Of a stretch of 64,000 bases of DNA, positions 34,101 through 46,100 are shown in pieces. The notes under the pieces were generated by a model, which made no database searches, was not told the origin of the DNA, and saw only the letters and a list, made by a program, of their open reading frames with translations. The stretch's first letter is position 1; every line of letters begins with the position of its first letter. Source of the DNA: Ditylenchus dipsaci (lineage: Eukaryota; Nematoda; Chromadorea; Rhabditida; Anguinidae); contig SADC01001100.1 of NCBI GenBank assembly GCA_004194705.1, positions 62,001-126,000 of the forward strand, written 5' to 3'. The translations under genes and the position numbers were made by a program.

Positions 34101-37100
34101 GGTTTGAATATCGCTGGGTGCACACCCTTTTTCACCCCATTTTTTAAGTGAATTAGCTGAACTTTCTGAGTTTTCGGAGTAAAAAGTATCGAGAAATAGA
34201 TTTGAAACATTTCAAGGTTTGATATAATGTCAGCAATTACCGTATTCACTCTATTAACTCCCCGTAGACAGTAATTTTTCAACCTTTAAAAAATCTTGAA
34301 ATTGCAGATCAAAAATGGCCCTAACTCTAAAATACAAGTCTAAAAAATGGGGGATGGGGAGTTATTAGCATAGTGACCGCACCGTCCTCCGGGCCCATCT
34401 CCATCCGGACGGCGCCGAAAAGTGAGACGATCGGACGGCCGCCGTCCGACAAAAATAATGTGGACAGCCGGCCGGCGAAATTTTTTTGAAGGACGGCCGT
34501 TAAATTGTTTTTCTGAGTAGACGGCCGGTCGTGAAAAGTAGGGATGGGACGGTGGACGGCCGGTGTAAAAAATAAAGACTGGCGGCAGATCGGACGGCGA
34601 AAAAAAAGTTGTGACGGCAAACTGACATTTACTTTGGTCCTTATTTACTTTTTAAACGGTGATTTCAATTTTTTAGAGTCAGAATTTCACGTGGAATCAA
34701 ATTGAAATATTTTCACACCAAACAAATTTTAGAAAATCGGGTAGCTTGCAAAGATTCGAATTAGCAAGAAAAGGCTATTGTCAGTAAATGCTTTTGTTTT
34801 AAATGTGTGAATGAAAAGAAAAAATCTCTTTTGCATACTCAGAAAAATTGCGGTTAAATACTATTAGCAATTCCAGTCTTACACACAATTTCGAAACCAA
34901 AGTATTATTAAGATGGAGGTGGGCACTTAGTCATATAATTTTGTTGAAATGTAGCTTTATGACACGCCATATATAACAAAGAGCAAAAGACAACAAAAGC
35001 GTACAATACTCTTTTGTTCTGTTTTTACGGGAATGTGTCATGAACCAGGACTCTCAGATGTACTTTTTTAAAAATGCTTGTACTTTTTTGGAACCCCAAA
35101 TCTTTTTCATTTATATATTCTCAATCTGGTTTTTTCGCCTTAAAATAAAAATAATCCTTGAAAAGATCTTTAGTCTAAAAATAGTCAAAATATATTTTTT
35201 AAAATGTTCTTTTTGAAAAAATCAGAAACCCCTGTTGCTTTTTTATTCTAGACAAAATTTTAAATCAACAAAAAAATTACATGTCACAACTCAAAACTAA
35301 TTTGCGATTGAAATCAAAAGCGTTTTGTGCAAACTCAAGTCCAGCAAAAATAATGACCAGTCAATTTAGCATTAGATTTTTGTCTGTAGGTGAGAGCTCG
35401 AGTGAACACGGTTAAGGTCACGTTTGGCAGGAGTAGGCGAAAGTGTGTACCTATGCACCCGACAACCCACCATAAAAGATACAAAAAGAGAAAAAAAAAC
35501 AGGTAGTAAATGGAAAGCGAGGAGTGATTGATACCTAACCCTTAGCACTACCCACTACTCATTTTTTTATTGCCGCTGGACTTAGCCATCAAAACAAGGG
35601 CGTGCAGTGCAAAACACTGATTTCTATAAACAAATAAAACCTTAATTTGAAAGAAATAAAGAAATGTGACTAAAAACAGCTATTTCAACATGATCCACAA
35701 CACAAAAATAAATTGCCGAGAAGAATGAAACTTAAAAGAGAATTTGTTCACATTATTTATATTTTGGGATAGATATTTTCGGTTAATCTGCAACTCAACA
35801 TTTTTGCGTGATTTGTCAAAATGATTGCGTGTTTGATAACCGAATCTGAACAGCTAACTTTTTTTGCTGATTTTTTGCGTAATGTTGTGCTACCCTAATC
35901 AACCTTTCCACCCCATTTTCTCTTTTTTTAGCGATAGAACTAATACGTTTTAGAAGCAAAAGTAGTAAATGAGATTAGAGTTGACAGCTACTAGATCTAA
36001 TCAAAACACAAACGAAAACACCTAAAAGGGTTAATTTCCCACAAATTAGCCCAATTTTAGCATCAAAAGGCAAAAAAATGAAAGGTTTATTGATGCTATT
36101 TTCTCAGAAAATATGCGAAATTTATAAAAGCAAATGTTTGGGCAGATGGCGTGGCAAGACTTGAGCAATGAGATTTGCAACAGATCATTTACAAACAGCG
36201 TATTTTGCGCCACACGATTTGCACACCAAGATAAGCACCACAATAATTGGGTCGCGAGAATTACGACTGTAAAATGAGATTTGAACTGCAGGGTTCGCGC
36301 ATTTTTGGGACCAGACTGTCAAAACATAACTTTTCAAACCTTCGAAATCAAGGAAATCAAAGATGAAGCGCAAAACTGGCTTCGCAAAATTTGCAGTTCA
36401 AATTTTACAGTCTCTAATCTAACAGTCGTAAATCTTGCAGTGAAATTTTTGCGTCGTATATCTTGCAGTGCCAATCGTGTGGCGCAAAACTTGCAGTCCA
36501 AAAGCACGCAGCTCAGATCTCTGGGTCGCATAGACTGGTTTGCATATCTTGAGATGCAAATTTTGCAATACAGCGCGAATCTTCGGGAGCATTTTTTGCA
36601 GTTTAAATCTCACAATTTCTCAAATTGCATTATATAACCATATGATCCTAAATTGTATTGCTCAAGGCTTACCATGCATGGTAGACAACTTCTATCAACA
36701 ACGTGCTGTATAGTATAACAGCATTTTTTACATTACTCTTCAAAAATTTGTGAAAATTAAAAAACAAATTTTCTAAGAATGAGTCACAGCTGGCCAAGTT
36801 TAAAAATGAATTTTTTTCCTTTTTATGTTAGTCTTGAGCAAAATATAAATTTTTTTCTTTTATTAAGCAATCTTTGAAAATCATGCATTTTAAGTCAGTC
36901 AATTTTTAGGGTACTTTGTTTTTTGACTTATTGACTGCTTGCTACAAGACTGACATAGAAGAAAAAATCCATTTTTCGGAAATTGTGGTCGATTTTGAAA
37001 TTTTCGGGTGAATATCTAAAATCGAAAAAACTGAAATGGTAGAGCTCGTAGTGATTTAGAAAACACAATAAACAGCGATGTAAAATTATTGCTCTATTCT

Positions 37101-40100
37101 CCAAAGTCTCTTCCCAAAGTCAGGGCGGGCATTTTTAGAGCAGGGGGTCTTTATAGAGGAAATACGGTCAGCAAATTTGACAAAATAAGCCGACGAATCA
37201 GGTATCTAATCAATATAGTCCAGAAAAGACTTTTAAAGAACCAAAAAGTATGTGTAGTTGTATTAGGAAGAAGGAGAAGAGAACAAAAGTGCAGCGTTTC
37301 CACCCCCACCCATCCACCCTCCAGTAGTATCGCCCGAAAGTCAGCTTTCCAGCAGCAACAAAAACAGGATCAAGATGACGAACAAAAGCATGTATTTAGT
37401 GTTGCTAGTGCTGCTGCTAGAATAAAAATATAAATCTTTGTATTCCCTGAATAAAAAAAAGAAAGCAGTCATTAAAAAGAAGGGATCCTTTGTGCGAGAC
37501 ACATAGAGAAAAATATTATTGATGGCTGGAGATATGGTGAAACCCTTTTAAGGCTGCACAATTACAAGAAGAACTAGAAACGTGGGTTTTACTGCTACCT
37601 GCAACTACTTATGCACTACTAAAACCTGGAACCTTTTGTTATGTTTGCAGAGATTGTAGAAATAGCAGCACAATGAGTTGTGTGTTCATTATTAATGAGC
37701 AACAGCTTGATAGATAGACGGATAGCTACCTAATTTTGGTAAAATTCAAAAAGGTGCTTGAAATAGTAACAATGGGTATTGTTGCAAAAAAATGTAGTAA
37801 AATTTTTTATTTTAGACTATTTTAAAAAGTTTGAAAAAGTGACAAATAAATACAAGATTTGAAAAACGAGCTTTTTAATAATCATGTTTTGAAATTACCA
37901 TGTCAGCAGTGTACGACTTAAAACAACCAATCTAGCAGTACGTAAAAATAAAAAATCACTTTTTTGCAACTTTATGTGATTTATTTTTTGAAAACTTTAA
38001 TGCTATAAGATCAAGAACACAATGCCAAAACGAAATTTGTAATCGAAATGGTCTGTGGTCGGATTGATATAAAAATTTGGAATCTGAAATCTAAAAATCT
38101 AATTTTTGGCGATCTGAGATCTTCATCTGATTAACTGAGAAGAGTCTGGTTTGCAATCGTAGAAAAACACTATTCACATTTAAAAAAGTTATTGCAGGTT
38201 CGATCCCTGCTAGAAATAGGGATAGTAAATTTTATTTATCAACTTTGAGAACTTTCAAGTGCATAACCGATTGAATAGACTTTAAAATAGGAGAATGTGC
38301 ACAAATTCAAGCAATTGTTAGCCTACCAGTAAGGGAGTCATCAGTATCAGCATCTAAGACCACAAATCCCCTATTGGAGCTGTAAGATTTAGGGTTGTTG
38401 TTGGAGTGTTTGCTGGCAGTTGAGTTAATGTTGCTGTTGTGTGAACCCGACTCAAAGCTATTCGCACCGATGCTACTACTGGGAGCTGTAGAGGTCGCCG
38501 TGGCTGTTGTTATTGTAGAGTTGTCCAGCAAAATGTTGGTCTCTTCTGCACTCTTAGCCTGCTCCTGAAAATTTACGTTATTCAAAAAGATTTGGCTAAC
38601 ATCGTTTACGACCTACAAAATAAGGCCTTGACAACCAGCCAATGTTTTGAAATTTTATAAGATTCAAAAAAAATTTTACAAAAAGGTTTTCAAAAATATT
38701 TTTAGCTATGTTTTGTTGCAAAAAAACTGCTTTAGAATTTTTTTGCAACCCAAATGAATCACTTTGGAATGATTACTAGATAATTGCACTCACCTGACCG
38801 TACTTTTCAGGTGACCAATGAAGCAAGAAATGATAGATGGCGTCCACTCTTTTCTGTGGCACTGCAAACCAGAATTCTCGCTTGCGCTTATTGCCAAACG
38901 CACATTGCTCGTCGTCAAAGCCGGTGTAGGAGGAGATACTGCTTCTATCACTGTATGTAGTGCTTCCGCCGTTGTTTACTGCTATTACTGAAAAAGTACA
39001 CATATAGTTTTGAGTATTGCAGATTATTAGGTTAAAAAAAGTTTCGTCCTCAACACATGAGAAAACGATTTTTGGTGCTACTCGATTTTCACCCCCCGAA
39101 ACAGCTCCTCGGAAATACAAAGCCAACCTCCCCCCCCCCTCTCCCTAATAATTTTTAGGCTTAGCCAGTACGCTTAGGCTTCGGGCCTCAGGCTGAGAGA
39201 CAACCCATACTAATTTCAGTATTTTTCAAGAAAAAATGGTTTTAGGGGTACCTGAAAAATTATTGGGAGGGATTATATGACAGTAGCTTTTGGAGGGGAT
39301 TCAACGAGTAGCGTTCGATTTTTTGTTAAAAAAATTGGCAAACTCACATAAATGACGCAAAATGCTATCTTGGATTAGCTTTATAAAAAACTGGACAAAA
39401 CGAAATTTTCGGCAACATTTGAGAAAAAAGGGCCGGAGTACCTTATATCGCCCCCTCGCAAAACGCCCCAAAATCATGTTTTTTGTGTGCTTTAACCACT
39501 GAAACATGCTCAGAACATGTTTTTAGGTGGCGGAAAGCCATTTCCTGGGAAAAAATTTTTTCATCAAAAATCGACCAAAACCATGATTTCAATTTTTTAC
39601 CATGTTTTTCAACATGGGACTTGGCAAAAAGAGTCTCTAAATGCATTGCATTCAAATTTATTTAAATTTTAAGAAGGTCATAAGTTTAATGCCTCCAAGT
39701 CATAAGTTTAATGCCTCCAAGCCCCCTGCGCCAAGCCCCCCCTGAAGGGGCGCAGGGGCTTGGAGGCTTGGGGTCGAGATGCGCACACCCACATACCTTA
39801 GACACAAATCACTCGAAAGAGACTCTGGATGCATGAAAAAGCATGCATACCAGAGTTTATTTATGCGGTAGGCCCCAGTATTCAAAACTATGTTCAAATC
39901 GCACTTCAAATCGTAGAAGAAATGCTTGATGAATTCTAATATTGTTGTTAAGTCGATTTTCGACCAACAAGACCCCTCAACAAGACCCTTACCCTTACAA
40001 GGGTTATCATGGTTTTGGTCGATTTTTGATTAAAAATTTTTTTTCCAGAAAATGGCTTTCCGCCATCTTAAAAAATGTTTTAAGCATGTTTCAGTGGTTA

Positions 40101-43100
40101 AAACACACAAAAAAACATGATTTTGGGGCGTTTTGCGAGGGGCGATATAAGGTTCTTTAGCCGAAAAAAGAGCTCACCCAATGGTAAAAAATGTCAATTT
40201 TTTGGTTTTGTTCAAAAAGACATAAATTTGACTTTTTTTTTTAATTTTAATTTCATTAGGTAGTCCTGCTATGTTAGTTTCTAACAAAGTATCAGTTGTT
40301 GCAACATCTTTGCGAAAACAAATCACAAAAAGGTAAAAGTATGAACCAAATCATTTTTCGGAATCGCTTCATTTTTTTACTTTTTTGTGCTACATTTGGC
40401 AAAGATGGTGCAACAAATGATACTTACTTAGAAACTAACATCGCAGGGCTACCTGCGATGTTTACAACTTGAAAATTGGCCTCATTTATGCCTTTTTAAC
40501 AAAACAAAGAAGGAACTTTTTCATATCAGGTTGGCATTTTTACGTATCCTTTAAAAAAATGCGATTGAATTATACGCTTTAGTCAAAAAATTCCACGCTG
40601 TTCTATTTTCTAAAAAATTGTTCACGCCAAATAGGCATTAAACTTATGACCTTCTTAAAATTTAAATAAATTTGAGAAAAAATTAAAGGAGTAAAAATGA
40701 AAAAAGAGGTAACTCGATTGTAAGTGTTAAATTCGAGGTTTTTATAAGTCAACAAAAAGAGGGCAGCCAAAATTTTCTATTAAAAAGAAAGGCTATGGTG
40801 TGGCGAAAAGAGCATGCAGACACTAACTCCACTATTATGTGTGTGGACCTAGTGAATCGATTGTGCGAGAGAGGGTCTCCCCCTGCCTCTGTATCCTTGG
40901 GTGAGAGCTCTGAAGCATTCCCCTCTTTCTCTGACCTTGAAAAGCTGACTAAATAGGGTGGAACAAGCATTATTTATTGCCTCTTGCTCTGCCAAATCTA
41001 CTTGTAGTGGGCAGCTGGAGGTAATTATGCTGGCAACTTGGTCATTGCTTTAGGGCTCAAAAAGTGTTTTTGTTTGTTTTGACAACGTTTGGGCTGTTTA
41101 TGTAGCGCTGGTCGAGCCTGGTGCAAGTTGGGTTTTTAACCTCAAAGTTGTCCCAAAAAAAACAATTTTTGTAAAAAGTTTGGCAAACTCGCATAAGCTA
41201 CTTATCCCGATTATCCCTCCCAAATTTTTGAAAAGTGACCTAAAAACCCATCCTAAGCTATTTTTTTATGCTTAATACGATACAAGAAACATTTCTAAGC
41301 AGTTTCCAATTTAAAAATTACTTTTTTTCGAATATGTTTGGCTTTAGCTCAAAGTGGCTTCAGCCCCCCCCTTGGGGGAGGGTAGGGGAAGGTAAACGGG
41401 ATAAGTGCCACATAAAAAAGCCCAGAATGATACTCTGTTCAAGCTAAACGGGAAAGTGCCAACCTTTAGGAGAAAAGTGCTCTATTTTTTTCTGATCAGA
41501 AAGGCATAAATTTGGTAGCCCTGCGATACTAGGTTCTAACAAGGTGTCAGTTTTTACAACATTTTTGCAAAATATATCACGAAACTGCGAAAGTAGAAAC
41601 CAAAAGTAAAAACCCAAAACAGATACCGTATTCCAGGGCTGCAATATATCCTTTTTGAAAATCAAGATTTTTTAGAGGTTGAAAAATAACTCCCTATGTG
41701 GAGTTTATAGAGCAAATTGAGTATTCATATTGGTATTCAAGACTTGATTCAGCTAACCTTTTATTTCTTTTTGTACACCAAGGTCGTTTTAAAATAAATA
41801 TAGTGCAATTGGGCGCTAGTAGCGAATACCCCCCCCCCTCCAACAATCCGACCTTTTAAAATTGCTGTAACTACCCTTGCAAACAACAAGTTTAGGCTTA
41901 GCCCTTAAGCTTGGGGTTAGGCCAGCGTACGGAAGTTGTGACTAATAAAGAGTTTGCGCACATTTTCCGGGGTCTGGGACATAAATTTGGGTACTTTTTA
42001 CTAAAGTAAAAAAAGGTGAAAATCATTGGGGAGGGGGCCTAGTGTTCGCTACTAGGGTCTGCAATTGGTATTTTTGTTGATGAGGAGTCTGTAAGTCCCA
42101 CACTATAATAAAGTCCACTTTTAGTGTGAGTGCATTCTAGATTTTTGTTCTTTTGCGCACCTGTGCCACAAAAACAATATCCACCACAGTTTACGGATCA
42201 ACGCTCAATAATGTGATCGGTTGACTTGTTTTAAGAATTCAAAAACAATTATTGTTCGCCTTGTTGTACAAAATGCATTAACCGAAATATATTCCCAACT
42301 TTTAGCAACATTCAGTGAGACTAACATAATATTTTCTGACTGATTTTTTAGTTTGTAAAAGATGAAGTGAAAAATAAAAAAAGAACAATTTTAATAACGA
42401 TCCAAGCGATTCCGAGCTACAGGCTGTGGAAATAAAAAATTAAAAAAATGTCATACATTCTATAAGATAAAATGTTATTGACCGCCACGTTAGACAAGCT
42501 ATACTTGGGCCACAAAATTTGTGCGCTACGACATTTTATTACACATCCAATGGGGATAGCAAAAAATGCATATGACAAATCCAGATCTAATTACAAGGTG
42601 TCCCAATAATTTCGAAAATTTTTGGACGGTCATAACTTTTTCTCTCGGTCATATTTCACAATTATGTGAACGCAGATTGGCTCAGCTTTGGCCTTGCCCG
42701 CTCAGAGGCCACCCACAGAACTTGGACACAGAACCCGAACCTGGACACAACACCACCCCGATATAGCACCACTCAAAAATAGACTGATTCGGTCAGCTTT
42801 GATTAAAATTAAGTCAAGTGAACCCTCGATACAACACAACCTATATATAACACCACCATGTCGGTCCGCGGTCGGTCCCTTAGGTGGTGTTGTATACAGG
42901 TTTGACTGTATCCTATACCTCAACACTAAATTAACCCGTGTCGCGTCCCACCTTAATATGTTTTAAGCCTCACCTCTTTTTCTCTTTTTTCGACGATCCA
43001 CTCTGACAGTCATGTAAAATGGAGGAGAAGGAGGGTTCCGATGATCGAGCCGTTGTTTCCATCGGTCGGAGTTGTTTCCATGGGTGACTGACAAAATTCC

Positions 43101-46100
43101 TCCTGTCCCAGAACATTTGTGAAACTAAAAGCAGATTAGTTCATAAATAATGTTTAGTGCGCATCCAACTTCACTTACAATGAGTCTTTGTTAGCGGCTG
43201 AAGACTGTTCCCTGGCTTGTTGAGTCCTTTGGCAGAGGGACTCCAGGGTGGCTAGACTTTTCTCCCGTTTCATTGCCATCGGCGAGCGTTCTTGACTCTC
43301 CTTGAAAATATTAATTAGAAATTCTGAAAATGGCTCCAGTCCAGATTCTTCCACTCACCTCACCCAATGAAGAGAGCAAAGAGTCGTACGCTTCCATAAC
43401 TCCAGACTGGCCTTTGTCCACCAGACCACTGCCCACATTTACAATGGAATCTGTGACACTGACCAGAGAACCAGGCACTGAAGCCACCTGAAAAATTTTT
43501 AAATTAATTAAATGATTTTTTTATACCATTAGAAAAATATAAATTACCACTTTGGCACTTGTTTGTATACCCGTCTGAATGTGGTCAGCAGCTGAGCGAG
43601 TGTGTGTGACCACACCATGAGCAACCTGGAAGAAAATAATGTTTATGTTCAAATCAGAGGTCACGGAAGCGTGTTCGCAGGCAGTACTGCGACCGCGGTT
43701 TGAAGAATTGCCCACAACAGATGCAGGAAGTTGAATGTCTATAGCCCAACCCTGTGTGACAATCAGTAAGGAAATAATCAGTAAGGAAAAAATCAAGGAA
43801 ATAATAAATGAAAATCACGGTACTTCTGTAGCTCCCCCATAGTTGGATTTTTAAACCAAAATCACCTCCGGAGCTAATTTTTTCCGCTCAACACGATGAA
43901 AGAAGCGTATCTGAATACTTTCTGAATAAAAAAATTAAATTTTATCGAAAAAAAATGACACCCGCCCCTTGGGGTAGTTGGTTTTAGGGTATTTTAAGGT
44001 CATTTTTGGGTAATTTTACCACATTTTTCTTGCTGGAGCTGGGCAAAAGACTCTCTCTCTTTCGAGGGCGTACCGTATTTCCTCTAACAAGCGCGCATGC
44101 TCTAATAAGCGCGCACCCCCTACTTTGAGGGCCCATATCTCAGCTCAGAGAAACTATGGCGCTGTAATATACCCGGGGGGTATATGACAGTAGCGTCGAA
44201 ATTTTTCTCCAAAGCTGTTTAATGCATTTTCTTAACTCCCACGAGCTTTACCGATTCCACGTTTTAGATTTTGGTTGAGCACCCGAAATTTTCGAGATTG
44301 ACCCAAAATTTTTCAGATTTTCAGGGGTTTGAAAAATAAGCGCGCATGCGCGCTTATTAGAGGAAATATGGTATATGAATAGGGTAGCACGGTGAAACTT
44401 GTGCAAAACCCACTTTCTGAGTTCCTGTAGCAACTGTTTGAGCTCCAGACGCTACTTGACCCTTCAAACTACTGGCTCTTGCACTGAAAACAAATTTTAG
44501 TCAAAGCAATACGAATCACGCCAAACCTTAGGGTCCTGCTCAATTTCCCAAACGATTTCCTGGCCATGTTGGGGAGTACCGAGAAAATGGTGAGAGGGTG
44601 ACTGACTTCTTCTTATCGCCGACATTGGCTCGACTGATGCAGAGTCAAGACTTGAAGATGGCTCCAGATCAGAATGAGCACGAGGACGGTCAGGCAATGA
44701 GCTTTTGGAATTTACACGGGCATTCCTCAAGTTTTTGTTTTCGATAGAATTTTCAATAGAATCTTCCCTTCCTAGCATATCATCTAAATAAAACCGATTA
44801 ACAAGGCATAACCCGCAAAAAGAAGTTAATAACCTATAGAAGACTTAGCAGCCATTGTTAGATCAGAAGAAGCTCTTGGCTTCATCATTGCTTCTGGTTT
44901 GAAGTCAGCTTGAAGTGGGCATTGTCGGGTCGAGAGGGGTGTTCTTCTCCTCTTCTTCAATACAAGGCAACTGTTGTTCTGATCCACTTAGGCTGGCTGA
45001 ACTGGCATTAGCAGCTAAACTAAGAGAATCCGGCTGCTGCATGGATTGTGCTCTTTCATATAGATCATCAGCTAGTAGCCCTCCAGCTGAAGTGCCATAG
45101 TAAGTGGGTTCGTTGTCTGATTCAGCACCTCCGATGAATTTAATGTCTGAAAGCGTTTTTATAGTGGAGCAACTTAGTCGAGTTTAGAATTAACGTTATA
45201 TGAGGCCAATATCGGCTCCCTCGATTTTAAAGTATTATTTCACGGGCCCGGGTGTGGTGAAATTTCGACTCGACTGCACTCAACTAAAGGATAGTTAAGC
45301 TCTAGGTGCAGCAAAAATTCTACCATATTCACCAGAATTTATTACTCTAATAAGTCAGTAAAAGTGACCAGACAGTGCACACTTTTGGTTACAGCGACAA
45401 AAAGTATTAATGTGCTCAATGTTGTTTTTCGAAATTTATCGATCTGGATAAAAAGAATAACCTGAAGGAGGGCATTCTACAGGAACGGGTGTACTGTCAA
45501 GACTTCTTTTTACAGCTTCCCTACGGGCAGTGTTTTCTAAAGCAAAGAGTATTTAAGATAATATATCGAGTGTAGATCACATACCGGGTGTTTGACCAGT
45601 GATATTATGTGGATCAAAAATATCTTCTTTTTTGTTGCGCCTTTCTCCAGTCAAATCACCGAATTGCTTGTAGACAGTGACGCTAATAATATCTTCCATG
45701 CTGTAAAAAGCAATTTAAAAAGCTCAAGCTAATTGTCAAGACTCACTTGGCGACCATTCCGTATAGATCAGAGCCATTCTCTTTGACTAACGGATGTGAC
45801 ACTTCAGGATCAAACATCAAGCAATTGGGAGTGACCAGCAAAGTTCCTGTTATTGTGCCATCTGACTCCGTTACTTGTTTGACCTATAAAGATCGGAATT
45901 AAAGATCTTTTTGAAATATTGGTAAAGGAATTTTAGACAAATGCAGATGTGCATTAGGACCTAGGGTTTGATTATGAAAGAAAAGTGTCTCTATTTAGTA
46001 AGTAACCCAGAAAGAAACTTTACACACACACTAAGATTCTCGGCACTGAATGGCATAAAGTTATAGATTACAACACACCGTGCTTATTCTATTTGCTTCT

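Larger units (their letters stand above)
33668..38326. other. OXR1 intron 17 (4.7 kb), no gene seen
   Basis: AT-rich sequence with two repeat blocks (34370-34620 and 36170-36615) and scattered ends of the accgtatttcctc type (34250, 37160). A fragment ggttcgatccctgct at about 38197 resembles a tRNA B-box, but the rest of a tRNA is absent. Confidence 0.55.
38988..42973. other. OXR1 intron 15 (4.0 kb), repeat-filled
   Basis: Holds the fold-back at 39300-40680, a TTAGGC-like block (39125-39250), an inverted repeat at about 40255-40460 (ctgctatgttagtttctaac, then gttagaaac..., also seen diverged at 41515-41600 and 15252-15350), the dispersed repeat 41818-42060 and transposon ends at 42594-42915. 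No gene seen. Confidence 0.55.

Noticed and set aside
38190..38215. tRNA-like B-box ggttcgatccctgct
   Set aside because: No cloverleaf can be drawn: no matching acceptor stem, anticodon arm or A-box at the right distance. At most a SINE or tRNA fragment.
43625..43770. Extra OXR1 exon after the strong acceptor near 43765
   Set aside because: The acceptor is good, but no donor gives a clearly better model. Recorded only as a possible small alternative exon.
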